From Bacteroidia bacterium (lineage in GTDB: Bacteria; Bacteroidota; Bacteroidia; Bacteroidales; Azobacteroidaceae), in the NCBI GenBank assembly GCA_025999115.1, contig BNWW01000020.1:1-36945 (forward strand): a stretch of 36,945 bases of DNA. The letters are read 5' to 3'. The notes below the pieces were generated by a model. The model searched no databases. It was not told where the DNA came from and saw nothing but the letters and a program-made list of their open reading frames with translations. The position numbers and the translations under genes are program-made. This document shows positions 14,343-23,630 of this stretch, in pieces. The stretch's first letter is position 1. Every line of letters starts with the position of its first letter.

Positions 14343-17135
14343 ATGGCAAAAAGATTGTTTTTAGGATTTATTTTAGGAATTGCTATTACGAACCTTAACG
14401 CACAGACCGGAAATCTTGCCGGAATTATCTCCGATAAGAAAAGCGGAGAAAGCATTATCGGCGCCAGCGTTTTAATCGAAAATACCCCATTCGGTGCTGT
14501 TACCGACATCGACGGACGGTTTTTTATTTCCGGTCTGCCGGCCGCAAAACAAAAAATCAAAGTTTCGTATCTCTCGTATCAAACGGAAGAAATCGGAGTG
14601 GAAGTGCAGGCCGGACAAACCGTCGAAATCAACGTGCCGATGACGGAAGCGACCAATGTTCTGAACGAAGTGTCGGTCGTGGGCGTTCGCAAAACAAATA
14701 CCGAAATAAGTATGCTACAAACGCAAAAAGCTTCGCTGAATGTGGTCAGCGGCGTTTCGTCGCAACAAATTACACGCACGCAAGACCGCGACGCTTCGGA
14801 AGTGATGAAACGCATTCCCGGCATTTCCATTATCGACAACCGCTTCATTATTACCCGCGGTTTGGCGCAACGCTACAACAATGCGTGGATTAACAACAAC
14901 GCGGCGCCGAGTTCCGAAGCCGATACCCGTTCGTTTTCATTCGATATGATTCCCGGAGGACAAATCGAAAATATTTTAATTGTGAAATCACCCACGCCCG
15001 AACTCCCGGCTGATTTTACCGGCGGTTTTGTGAAAGTGGCCACGAAAAATATGCCTACCGAAAACACTACGCAAATCAGTTACGGCATGAATTTCAATTC
15101 AACAACGCATTTCCGCGATTTTGAATACGCCGCCGGCAGTCCGACCGATTTTCTGGGCTTCGACAACGGATTTCGCGGCATCAAAAGCAATGTCCCCGCT
15201 CAACGGATGGACAACCAAAACGCCGATTTGGTAACCGCTGTTACCCGCAACGGCTTCAATAACGATTGGCAGATTCATACACGGAAACCGGTTCCCGACC
15301 AACGTTTTACCTGGATGTTTAATCGGTATAAAAAATTGGAAACGAGCCAGTTAGGTTTGGTCGCCGCCTTGAATTACAGTTATACCAGCGCCACTTCTTC
15401 CGATATGACCAATGCCCGTTTCGGAGTATATAACAAAAGCGAAGATACGCCGGTCTGTTTATACTATTATACCGATAATCAATATACTACAACGGCAAAA
15501 ACCGGCGGGTTACTCAATTTGACGTGGATGAACAACGACCATCGCCTGGAATTTCGGAATATGTTCAATCAAATGGGACGCGACCGTTATACGCATCGCG
15601 AAGGTTGGCGCAATGTGAGCGCAGAATATTTACAGCAAAAAGACGAATATTTCTACAACAGTCGCGGAAGTTATTCGGGACAATTGAGCGGAAATCATAC
15701 GTTTTCTTCCAACGATAGACTCGACTGGACGGCCGGTTACGCCTACGCCAACAAAAATCAACCCGACCGCCGCCAAATTGAACGGGAAGAAGAATTGGCC
15801 GATCCGCGCTACAAGGGTCAGTTTTACATCGACCACAATGATATTATTCGTGATTTCAACCGTTTGGATGAAAATATGTATTCTTTGGCGGCGAATTACC
15901 ATCGCGATTTCGATTTCGGAACGTTTACCCCAACCCTCAATGCCGGTATTTATGCCGAAGCCCGCACCCGCGATTACAAGACCCGCTACTTCATGTACCG
16001 GCTTCGCAAGCAGAATTTACCTGAAAATTTTCCGTATCTTGATGTGCCTTCCGAAATCATGCAAGCCGAATATTTTGGAGCCGATAAGATGTACATCTAC
16101 GACGACAGCGATCGATCCAACGATTACACCGGTCGCGGCTGGCAAGGCAGTGGATATGTGGGCATTAATATTCCGGTACAAAAACTGAATATCTATGCCG
16201 GCCTCCGTTACGAAAATAACAGTATGGCGCTGACCAATTACACGACGATTGCTTCCGGCGAAAAAGAAACCAACGAATACCGCCAATCGGATTTTTTCCC
16301 TTCCGTGAACGCAAGTTATAATTTCAACAAGGAACATTTGTTGCGGATGGCTTACGGAAAATCCATCAACCGGCAAGAGTTTCGTGAAGTATCGGCCTCG
16401 ACTTACTACGATTTCGATTTGTTCAGTTATGTGCGTGGAAACAAGGATTTGAAACCGGCTTATATTCAAAATTTTGATGTTCGTTACGAATTTTATCCTT
16501 CGGCGGGCGAATTAATTTCGTTGGCGTTATTTTACAAACAATTCATCAACCCAATTGAATGGACGTATATTGATGCCGGCGGAACTTACACTTTTACGTT
16601 TACGAATGCCGAAAAAGCCAACAATTACGGTTTGGAATTGGATGTGAAGAAAAGTCTGGATTTTATCGGTTTGCCCGATTTGTCCTTGACGTTCAACGGC
16701 TCGTTAATCGACAGCAAAGTGGTATTCGGCGCCAACAGCATCGAACACGACCGTCCCATGCAAGGGCAATCGCCGTATTTAGTCAATACCGGCCTTTTTT
16801 ATCAATCCGAAAAGTGGAACGCCGGATTGATGTACAACACGATCGGCAAGCGGATTGTCGGTATCGGCCGGGCGGCGGGTAGTTCCCAAATCGACAACAA
16901 TGTACCCGACATGTACGAAATGGCGCGTCATACGATTGATTTATCGCTCGGTTACAAACTCGGCAAACGGGTAGAAATCAATGCGGGCATCCGTGATTTA
17001 TTGGCGCAACCGGTTGTTTATAAACAATTTCCCGAATTTACGGACGATAATGGCGTGCTTCAAAAGCGGGAGCAAACGACGAAACAATTTAGGCCGGGGC
17101 GGAATTTTTCGGTAACGGTCAAGGTTAATTTGTAA
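14343..17135 (+). CDS. TonB-dependent outer-membrane receptor with carboxypeptidase-like N-domain
   Basis: The 930-residue protein starts with a signal peptide (cut near NLNAQ). A carboxypeptidase regulatory-like domain follows at ~24-105 (LAGIISDKKSGESIIGASVL). The plug is at ~120-235 (RDASEVMKRIPGISI, ITRGLAQRYNN, then SPTPELPADFTGGFV), and the rest is the beta-barrel ending in FRPGRNFSVTVKVNL. The FTGGFV-type plug belongs to receptors that do not pair with SusD. It would import a TonB-dependent ligand across the outer membrane. Its ligand is not readable. The lipoprotein at 22022 may be its surface partner, now separated by a peptidase operon and an IS. The palindrome at 14235 may control it. 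Confidence 0.92.
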   Translation: MAKRLFLGFILGIAITNLNAQTGNLAGIISDKKSGESIIGASVLIENTPFGAVTDIDGRFFISGLPAAKQKIKVSYLSYQTEEIGVEVQAGQTVEINVPMTEATNVLNEVSVVGVRKTNTEISMLQTQKASLNVVSGVSSQQITRTQDRDASEVMKRIPGISIIDNRFIITRGLAQRYNNAWINNNAAPSSEADTRSFSFDMIPGGQIENILIVKSPTPELPADFTGGFVKVATKNMPTENTTQISYGMNFNSTTHFRDFEYAAGSPTDFLGFDNGFRGIKSNVPAQRMDNQNADLVTAVTRNGFNNDWQIHTRKPVPDQRFTWMFNRYKKLETSQLGLVAALNYSYTSATSSDMTNARFGVYNKSEDTPVCLYYYTDNQYTTTAKTGGLLNLTWMNNDHRLEFRNMFNQMGRDRYTHREGWRNVSAEYLQQKDEYFYNSRGSYSGQLSGNHTFSSNDRLDWTAGYAYANKNQPDRRQIEREEELADPRYKGQFYIDHNDIIRDFNRLDENMYSLAANYHRDFDFGTFTPTLNAGIYAEARTRDYKTRYFMYRLRKQNLPENFPYLDVPSEIMQAEYFGADKMYIYDDSDRSNDYTGRGWQGSGYVGINIPVQKLNIYAGLRYENNSMALTNYTTIASGEKETNEYRQSDFFPSVNASYNFNKEHLLRMAYGKSINRQEFREVSASTYYDFDLFSYVRGNKDLKPAYIQNFDVRYEFYPSAGELISLALFYKQFINPIEWTYIDAGGTYTFTFTNAEKANNYGLELDVKKSLDFIGLPDLSLTFNGSLIDSKVVFGANSIEHDRPMQGQSPYLVNTGLFYQSEKWNAGLMYNTIGKRIVGIGRAAGSSQIDNNVPDMYEMARHTIDLSLGYKLGKRVEINAGIRDLLAQPVVYKQFPEFTDDNGVLQKREQTTKQFRPGRNFSVTVKVNL

Positions 17136-17143
17136 TTTTTGCA

Positions 17144-18285
17144 CTATTTTACTCTGCACGAAATAAAATTAGTATCAACATACCAGTCTGTTTGCATATA
17201 TGCCTGAAGTAAATTATCCTCATAGAAAGGAAAGACAAAAAAATTAAGAGCGGTAGTGCCGGTTAGCACTAAATCATTGAGAAAGAAATTTGTATGTTCA
17301 TAAGATATAACAATTTCGGAATAGAGTCGGGTAAGTTGATTTAAACGGTTTTTATCATCAATGGTTTGTTGTAGAAAATTAAAGAAATCGTAATAAATAA
17401 TGGGATTGGAAAATTCGTATGCTAAAAGATTATATGCATTATCTGATATTGTAATTATTTTATTTTCAATTGATTGGTATAATAAATTTGCGAAAGTTTC
17501 AAGTTTTTCCGTGTTAATTACCGTTAATGCGGCTGATTTTAGATAATCTTTTGTCTGATTTTCATAATAATCGGTAAATGTTTTTGCAATTCCAAGATAA
17601 TTAATAGTTTGTGTAAATAACAATGGAATAGTTTGAGTATAGGGAAAACCGGCAACCAATGTTTCGGTGGGGGAGACTACTATATAATTTGCTTTTTTCC
17701 TTAACTGATATGCAACTTCTATTCCTCCCATCAAGCAAGCGTCGAAAATAATAAATTCAAAACGGATGGGAAGGGACTGTTCCAATTCAATCAAACTCAT
17801 TTCTTTTTTATTGTCCAAACCGAATGAACGCAGTTTTGAAGAAGCTGCGTTTTTAAATCGTCAAAAACGCCTTCGGGTAGCCATCCTGTTCCGTGCGACC
17901 ACAATACAAGTCCGTATTCGGTCGCCGGAAACATTGCAACTGCATCATTGATAATTGATTGAAGTATAATTCCTGAAGCAGAGTTATGCCGTTCGTATTT
18001 TTTGACAGGAATAATTTTCCCATTCTCTATTTTCAATAATTGGGGCAGGGAATCTAATGAAGCGGATGGAGCATCTAAATACACCAATAAATTTCCGTTT
18101 ATTTGTGCAGAATAAACTTGCATTTCGGCAATATCTTGTTTGGCATTTTTATAAAGATTGTTTTCAGCAGCCATATATACAAGGACGGTGCGGCTTGCCG
18201 GAGTTGTAGCGATTTCTATTTCGTTGTGATTTTCACACGAAAGAAAGCATATACACAAAAGTAAAATTGTGATTTTCTGTATCAT
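17144..18285 (-). pseudogene. Clostripain-family (C11) cysteine peptidase, frameshifted between catalytic His and Cys
   Basis: Two minus-strand frames join: 18285-17797 and 17818-17144. The first (ATG 18285) has a lipoprotein signal ending CFLSC, the C11 opening SRTVLVYMAAENNLY and the catalytic His in LVLWSHGTGW. The second has the catalytic Cys in FIIFDACLMGG and the family's VVSPTETLVAGFPY segment. The C-frame reads back past 17818 into KLRSFGLDNKKEMS, a proper C11 joining segment. One indel in the A- or T-runs around 17840-17860 (minus strand GTTTTTGAC, TTAAAAACG) therefore explains the split. It is third in an operon after a C10 peptidase and a lipoprotein. It may be a true pseudogene or a sequencing error. 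Confidence 0.85.
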
Positions 18286-18330
18286 ATTTTTTAAAGATGG
18301 GAAACCGGAATTTCCCATCCCGATAAATGA

Positions 18331-18810
18331 TTATTCCGCCGATTGGGTAATAGTGATACTTGTACCTAATTTATCATTAACAAGTAACTCAAATTGACGA
18401 GTCGTTCCCGTCAAATTAGGTTTAATGGCAATGCTAATTAATTTTGGATTTTCCTTTGTAATCCGAAACCATGCACCATCAATTTGTACTACTTCAATAT
18501 ATTTTTTTAAAATATCATATTTAACAGTAAAAAGACTATCGGAACAAACTCCCGGTTTTTTGTCTATACCATAATAACCATTATGAAAAACTTCATCACA
18601 ACGGTAAAAATCAACATATTTACCATCAATCATAGTGCCGGCATCTAAAGACCATTCATCTCTTTGCGATGTAATTATCGTATCGCATCTTTCGGCGTTA
18701 AGCAAAAACTCTGTGGCCGAAAATCCTTGTGGATATATTTCCTCACAAATGTCATGTTTACAAGAATAGAACCATAGTACCATTGTTGTTAATAAAAATA
18801 TCTTTTTCAT
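18331..18810 (-). CDS. Small lipoprotein with BACON-like C-terminus, possible peptidase inhibitor
   Basis: ATG 18810 gives a 159-residue lipoprotein (signal MKKIFLLTTMVLWFYSC). A longer frame from 18924 would overlap the upstream peptidase gene and lacks a signal at its start. The end (ISIAIKPNLTGTTRQFELLV, then SITITQSAE) resembles the last strands of BACON domains. It sits 13 bases after the C10 gene and 45 bases before the C11 start. In Bacteroides fragilis C10 peptidases are linked to small exported inhibitors, so an inhibitor or chaperone role is plausible but unproven. It could equally be a carbohydrate- or protein-binding surface lipoprotein. Confidence 0.6.
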   Translation of the reverse strand: MKKIFLLTTMVLWFYSCKHDICEEIYPQGFSATEFLLNAERCDTIITSQRDEWSLDAGTMIDGKYVDFYRCDEVFHNGYYGIDKKPGVCSDSLFTVKYDILKKYIEVVQIDGAWFRITKENPKLISIAIKPNLTGTTRQFELLVNDKLGTSITITQSAE

Positions 18811-18823
18811 ATTTGTTGAAAAA

Positions 18824-20473
18824 TTAATGGTAGATGTTAGGGTAAATTTCATTGTGAAATTGATAGTTATTATCTTCCCCTGATTTTGTACCGGATGCAA
18901 AGTCTTCCCCATGATTTGAATCAAAAGTTCCTGCTACATAAAAACCATTATCAGACCCCTGCCATCCCCAATTGTTGTGTAAAAAATAGGGAGAATACTC
19001 GGTATAGGTACTTGTAGTACTGGTAGTAATCAGCGCTAATCTTGTATTAGGAACTGCTTTCGTCAAAGGAGAAGGACGCGCTGAAGTTGTTGTTGTAACT
19101 GTTACAGTAACCTGTCTTGACCTTCTTAAATAACCGTCTATTACCCATGCATGTCCTTTTTCATAAGTTTCCCAAGTGATAAGTCCCCATAATATACTGT
19201 AATTATTTTGTTGAGAGAACCCGTCTGCTATCACAGGCCATGCATGATTAAGCGAATTAAGTACATCATTTGAATTATAATCCAATCCAAGTTCCCAATG
19301 TTCATTAAAGTATCCCGATACTCCATAGGTAAATCCTAAACTTCGCAAAAATTCAACAGCATCACTCGTTGTTGCGCCGCTTCCTTTGCATCCGTAGTTC
19401 ATACTAACGTGGTACCCAATCCGTTCCATCAACCTTGATACGTTTTGTTTAAATAAAGTCTGATTGGCATTAAGAGAACTGTCTTCTGATGATAGAGGGC
19501 TTCGTAATTTACCCCTTACATTATCATAAGCGCCGGGCCTTGCCGTGTAACTATTCATTATCGACCAATTCATATTGTATCCATCTATGTTTGAAGGGAA
19601 CGACCAGTAAGCCATAATTTGCGCAGTGGCAGTTGCCACACACCCTGCAGGTGCAGAGCCGCTTGTACATCCTTTATATTTTACCAGTTCATTAAAAGGA
19701 TAGCCTTGCGACCATTCAACAGGGAGTAACGGCCCCACTCGCGAAGCCACCGTCCAAGGCCCATACGAGTATGTTATGTGCGTTTCCATATCTTCAGTGA
19801 GTGTAGCCTGTGTGATTCCTACTTTTGTCGCTCCCTCACTTTCATCTACATAAACCGTATCCTTTACCCCTGTTTCTTCTATCTTGGCAAGAATATCCGC
19901 AATCAAAGAGTCGCGCCTTTGCTCCGCTTCTATTATCGACCGCTCGATATAATACCCAGCTCCTTCCAAAAAGATGGCCATTCCGGGATTGTCTATCGAA
20001 TCTTTCAAAGTTCCGTTACCTGTATAGCACAGTATTGGACTTTCTATACGGGTATCTGCGGCAATAATTGTATATCCCGTGCTATCGGCGAAATTAAAAA
20101 GGTAAGCAAGCGTATCGGGCAGTTCCACCGATAGGCCATCTTCTCCTGATTTTGTAGCAACTCTTTTTTCTTTTTCGCCATGCAGAGCAACAATTGATGC
20201 AATGCTCCGGGATTTGCCCGATTTGGTGGCTGTTTCACCATCCAAAAAACCAATCACTTCATTGGCTAATTGAGTGGCTTCTTCTATGCCGATTTTATTG
20301 TCTTTATTTCGCATTTGCAATAGCACCATTTGTTCTTCTGCCGTAAACGCTATTTGAGAAGCTTGTTGAATTTCTTCTTTTCCAAAATCGGTTATCAGTT
20401 CATTTTTCTCGCAACCGACAAGTATAATTGCTGTTACAGCGGTAAATAAACAGAATTTTTGTGTTGAGTTCAT
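18824..20473 (-). CDS. C10 (streptopain/SpeB-family) cysteine peptidase lipoprotein
   Basis: This 549-residue lipoprotein precursor has its lipobox Cys at residue 21 (AIILVGCEKN). A long Spi-type propeptide follows (to ~residue 230; LFNFADSTGYTIIAAD block). The mature peptidase has the catalytic Cys278 in PAGCVATATAQIMAYW, His441 in KGHAWVIDGY, and the NNWGWQGSDNGFY segment with the Asn/Trp that complete the site. A Ser/Thr-rich insert at ~455-490 is unusual. The family is secreted as a zymogen and self-activates, degrading host or dietary proteins. It heads an operon with the small lipoprotein and the C11 peptidase. An IS element begins 18 bases before its ATG, so its original promoter has been cut away. 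Confidence 0.93.
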   Translation of the reverse strand: MNSTQKFCLFTAVTAIILVGCEKNELITDFGKEEIQQASQIAFTAEEQMVLLQMRNKDNKIGIEEATQLANEVIGFLDGETATKSGKSRSIASIVALHGEKEKRVATKSGEDGLSVELPDTLAYLFNFADSTGYTIIAADTRIESPILCYTGNGTLKDSIDNPGMAIFLEGAGYYIERSIIEAEQRRDSLIADILAKIEETGVKDTVYVDESEGATKVGITQATLTEDMETHITYSYGPWTVASRVGPLLPVEWSQGYPFNELVKYKGCTSGSAPAGCVATATAQIMAYWSFPSNIDGYNMNWSIMNSYTARPGAYDNVRGKLRSPLSSEDSSLNANQTLFKQNVSRLMERIGYHVSMNYGCKGSGATTSDAVEFLRSLGFTYGVSGYFNEHWELGLDYNSNDVLNSLNHAWPVIADGFSQQNNYSILWGLITWETYEKGHAWVIDGYLRRSRQVTVTVTTTTSARPSPLTKAVPNTRLALITTSTTSTYTEYSPYFLHNNWGWQGSDNGFYVAGTFDSNHGEDFASGTKSGEDNNYQFHNEIYPNIYH

Positions 20474-20491
20474 AAATTTAATTATTTAGTG

Positions 20492-21669
20492 GGGACTTCT
20501 AAAAATTACTTTTTTCTCGCACGGAGTTATTGTTCGACTCTTTTAAGAGTAGACTATACCGGATGAAACGAAGTCCATTAATCCCAACTGAAATAATCAT
20601 TGCAAATTTATTCAAAATTTTCTATCCAATCATGCTTTTTAGTACTATTTTTTGCAAAATCTATCTATCATATAATTACTGTCCTATCGGCAAAAGTTGC
20701 AACCGAACAATTTGTTCGTAGCGACAAATATTGTATGTCAGATTAATTAACCCGATAATTGATGTGGCTCGTTTGAGACCAATGGAGCGAATGTAAAAAT
20801 CGTGCATGTTTTGCTCAATAAATCCAAAAATATGTTCCACGCGTACTCGTGTCTTCGATTTGATATTATTGTTCGTTTTTTGTTCATCCGTTAATGGATT
20901 ATTTCTGTATCCTTTTTCATGTATCTGATTTTCAATTCCTTTACTATCCAATATTTCGGCTATGGGTTTGCCTGAATAGGCGCTGTCGGCATACACTGCT
21001 TGACCCTTGTCACTGTCTTCCAATAAATCTTCCGTTGCCTGCGAATCATGTACGGACGCATCGGTAACCTTATATGTTTTTATGAGTTTGCTTCTCCGTG
21101 ATTATGTTGACGGGGTACTTCGACAAAACTTGCATCTATCATTTGACCTTCGTTGATAAACAAGCCCAATGAATCCAAATAGTTGGAAAATTGCTCAAAC
21201 AACTGTTCTACAACTCCTTTTTGCGTAAGATTTTCTTTGAAGAGCCATATCGTGCGAGCATCCGGAACTTTGTCTCCACTTGACAAACCAAGAAAATCCC
21301 TGAAACTCATACGGTCAACTATTTGATATTCGGTCTGTTCGTCACTCAAATTATAATAACGACCCAACAACATGATTTTGAACATCATAACCACATCGAA
21401 AGGCTTAGCTCCTGCATTGTTTTTCTTATTGTGGTTTAACATGTTCTCTTCCAATTCCGGTCGAAACATCTCAAAATCTACCACATTGGATAATCTTTCC
21501 AAGGGATTACCTATTTGGGACAACTTTTCTTTTGTGTGATCCGTGTCAAATAATCCCATATGTCCTCGTCTTTTGTACTGCATCTTACTACTTTTTTATA
21601 GGTTGTTTATACACTACAAAAATACACATAATTATTTGATTGAAAATGAATTAATTTTTAGAAGTCCCC
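20492..21669. mobile_element. Defective IS5-family insertion sequence with intact ends
   Basis: Perfect 18-bp terminal inverted repeats GGGGACTTCTAAAAATTA lie at 20492-20509 and, reversed, at 21652-21669. The element is flanked by the direct repeat TAGT (20488-20491 and 21670-21673), a 4-bp target duplication as in several IS5-family elements. The single transposase gene (minus strand) is internally deleted. The non-coding 3' end, 20510-20675, reads toward the C10 peptidase. A TAnnTTTG-like site (TAAATTTG, minus strand, 20603-20610) could act as an outward promoter. Confidence 0.9.
20676..21583 (-). pseudogene. IS5-family transposase, internally deleted and frameshifted
   Basis: The N-terminal piece (21583-21080) holds the DUF772-like helical domain and the first catalytic Asp (GQMIDASFVEVPRQ). 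It ends in a premature TAA after NHGEANS. The C-terminal piece resumes in another frame at about 21080 (KLIKTYKVTDASVHD), with the second Asp (VYADSAYSGK) and the Glu (RVEHIFGFIEQ). Related transposases have roughly 45 residues between the two pieces, so an internal deletion near 21075-21085 removed them and shifted the frame. The enzyme should be inactive. Confidence 0.88.
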
Positions 21670-21715
21670 TAGTTTAAAATGAATGACCAAGTTCGTAATT
21701 TTCGCCCCTTTTAAA

Positions 21716-21747
21716 TTGACCAATAACAATTCTTTTTATTAACTTTG
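21716..21747 (+). promoter_or_regulatory. Bacteroidota-type promoter without an adjacent ORF
   Basis: TTG at 21716-21718 and TAACTTTG at 21740-21747 are spaced 21 bases, a good match to TTG-N(17-23)-TAnnTTTG. The nearest downstream ATG of a real gene is 274 bases away and has its own -7 element, so this promoter may drive a small RNA. Confidence 0.55.
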
Positions 21748-21885
21748 CAACCTCTTATCCCAAGAGTTGCCAAGGAAATAAATACTTGGTGCGCCCGCTT
21801 GTAAGGAAAAATAAAAAATCCCATAAAATAGCGCTATATTCGTCAAGAACCCGTACTATTAATTATGAGATTGTTTCCGAGTCAA
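21748..21885 (+). ncRNA. Candidate structured small RNA (unassigned)
   Basis: Just after the promoter, AAC and TCTTAT (near 21749-21758) can pair with ATGAGA and GTT at 21865-21875, closing a ~130-base domain. Inside, CCAAG and CTTGG form a hairpin with an AT-rich loop. A long closed stem around a mostly open middle is reminiscent of 6S-like RNAs, but I cannot assign a family. No ORF explains the stretch, and T-rich sequence follows at ~21899-21905. Confidence 0.3.
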
Positions 21886-21985
21886 AGATATGAAAGATTT
21901 TTTTAGAATTCAATTATTTATTGAATTTTTTTAATAATTCTTTATAATTTATCAGATTTGTTATCATTTTGTAATACCGCCCACC

Positions 21986-21993
21986 TACTTTTG
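21986..21993 (+). promoter_or_regulatory. -7 element of the beta-helix lipoprotein gene
   Basis: TACTTTTG matches TAnnTTTG and lies 28 bases before the ATG at 22022. TTTG motifs occur upstream, but none at the ideal distance. Confidence 0.55.
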
Positions 21994-22021
21994 CATCGTG
22001 AAATTTTAATTTATTAAAAAA

Positions 22022-23515
22022 ATGAAAGCAATCAAAAACATCAGTTTCGTGCTGCTAACCTGTTTGGTAGTATTCCTGACAGCTTGTGAAAACACTCCCG
22101 AATCCTCTACCGGAAGTGACAACAACGACGAGCAAATTCTTTTCGGCCCCAATCAAACGCAAATCGGTAACGGAATGAAAATGTTCCAAATCAAAAAATC
22201 GCACACCCTAAAAAAAGGCGTTTATACTATGGTGGGTTGGATTTATGTAGAAGACGGCGCTATTTTGACGATCGAACCCGGAACCATCATCAAAGGCGCC
22301 AACCAAAGTTACGACGGCCGGGAAGCCGCCCAAGGTTCTTCGCTTATCATCATGCGAGGCGCAAAAATCATGGCGAAAGGCACTCCCGCCGAACCGATTG
22401 TCTTCACATCGGCGCAACCCAAAGGACGACGCAAAGCTTCCGATTGGGGAGGTATCATCCTTTGCGGTAAAGCAAAAAACAACTTGACTGCGATGACCGT
22501 CGAAGGCGGTATTGAAGCCGACCATGGCGGCAACGACGACAACGACAATTCCGGCATTCTGCAATACGTCCGCATCGAATACGGCGGTTATCCCTACGCT
22601 GTGGATAGCGAAATCAACGGATTGACTTTGGGTTCGGTAGGCCGCGGCACCACCATCGACCACGTGCAAGTATCCTATTCGGGCGACGACTCATTTGAAT
22701 GGTTCGGCGGTACGGTCAATGCCAAACATTTGATCGCTTACCACGGCTGGGACGACGATTTCGATACCGACAACGGTTTTTCCGGCAAATTGCAATTCCT
22801 CTTGGCTGTGCGCGATCCGAAATTGGCCGACCAGTCCAATTCCAACAGCTTCGAATCCGACAACAACGCGAGCGGCTCCACTTCCGAGCCTTTTACCTCA
22901 GCCGTATTCAGTAACATAACGTTGATTGGTCCGATGGGGCAAGACCCGGCATTCATCAATAATAAATCCTACATCGACGGTTACGGATGGGGAGAATCTT
23001 CGGGTATTCGCACCGGCATTTTCCAAGCAGCTATGCAGATTCGCCGCAATTCGCGCCTCAACTGTTTCAATTCCGTGGCGACCGGTTATCCTCTCGGATT
23101 GATGTTGTCGAACGACGGTCGCGGAAATACGCAAGAAGCTGCCGCAGAAGGTTTATTGAAACTCAAAAACATTTATTTTGCGGGAATGGGATTATTGGGT
23201 GCCGATGCCGACAAGAAAGACCCCGCACAATGGTCGGGCGATGTATCGATCAATTATTTCAACAAACCGGGATTGAACAACAAATCTTATAACAATATTT
23301 CCGATTTGAAAATGAAACAACCCAACAGCAAACAAGCGAATGCGAATTACGGACCTTTGGCGGGCAGTCCGCTTTTAGGCAACGCCGATTTTTCCGATTC
23401 GTTTCTGAACGACACATTCTTCTCAAAAGTTACTTACATCGGCGCTTTCTCCGGCGAAAACGACGATTGGGCGGCGGGTTGGACGAATTTCGATCCGCAG
23501 AATACTGATTATTAG
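22022..23515 (+). CDS. Lipoprotein with right-handed beta-helix-like body, probable receptor-associated
   Basis: The 497-residue lipoprotein has its acylated Cys in VVFLTAC (residue 21), followed by an acidic linker (SSTGSDNNDEQ). The body carries a family block TLKKGVYTMVGWIYVEDGAI with LTIEPGTIIKG, then PIVFTSAQPKGRR, DWGGIILCGKA and DNSGILQYVRIEYGG. This is the repeat style of beta-helix surface proteins often encoded beside TonB-dependent receptors in Bacteroidota. It is likely on the cell surface. No catalytic motif is evident. A -7 element lies upstream and a strong terminator downstream, so it is transcribed alone here. Its receptor partner may be the 14343 gene. Confidence 0.75.
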   Translation: MKAIKNISFVLLTCLVVFLTACENTPESSTGSDNNDEQILFGPNQTQIGNGMKMFQIKKSHTLKKGVYTMVGWIYVEDGAILTIEPGTIIKGANQSYDGREAAQGSSLIIMRGAKIMAKGTPAEPIVFTSAQPKGRRKASDWGGIILCGKAKNNLTAMTVEGGIEADHGGNDDNDNSGILQYVRIEYGGYPYAVDSEINGLTLGSVGRGTTIDHVQVSYSGDDSFEWFGGTVNAKHLIAYHGWDDDFDTDNGFSGKLQFLLAVRDPKLADQSNSNSFESDNNASGSTSEPFTSAVFSNITLIGPMGQDPAFINNKSYIDGYGWGESSGIRTGIFQAAMQIRRNSRLNCFNSVATGYPLGLMLSNDGRGNTQEAAAEGLLKLKNIYFAGMGLLGADADKKDPAQWSGDVSINYFNKPGLNNKSYNNISDLKMKQPNSKQANANYGPLAGSPLLGNADFSDSFLNDTFFSKVTYIGAFSGENDDWAAGWTNFDPQNTDY

Positions 23516-23543
23516 GTCGATCTTTATATTATTCCGGAAATAG

Positions 23544-23575
23544 AAAAGGTTATTCCCAATAAGGAATAACCTTTT
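23544..23575. terminator. Rho-independent terminator after the beta-helix lipoprotein
   Basis: AAAAGGTTATTCC and GGAATAACCTTTT form a perfect 13-bp stem with a 6-base loop. A T-run follows on the plus strand and A-richness precedes it, so it may also stop minus-strand transcription from the convergent thioredoxin gene. Confidence 0.9.
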
Positions 23576-23630
23576 TGCAAAAGAAGAAAAACATCCAATA
23601 AGGTTGCCAAACAAATGATGGATATATACT

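Noticed and set aside
17797..17818. Programmed ribosomal frameshift in the C11 gene
   Set aside because: The runs present do not form a clear slippery heptamer with a downstream structure; a plain indel is simpler.
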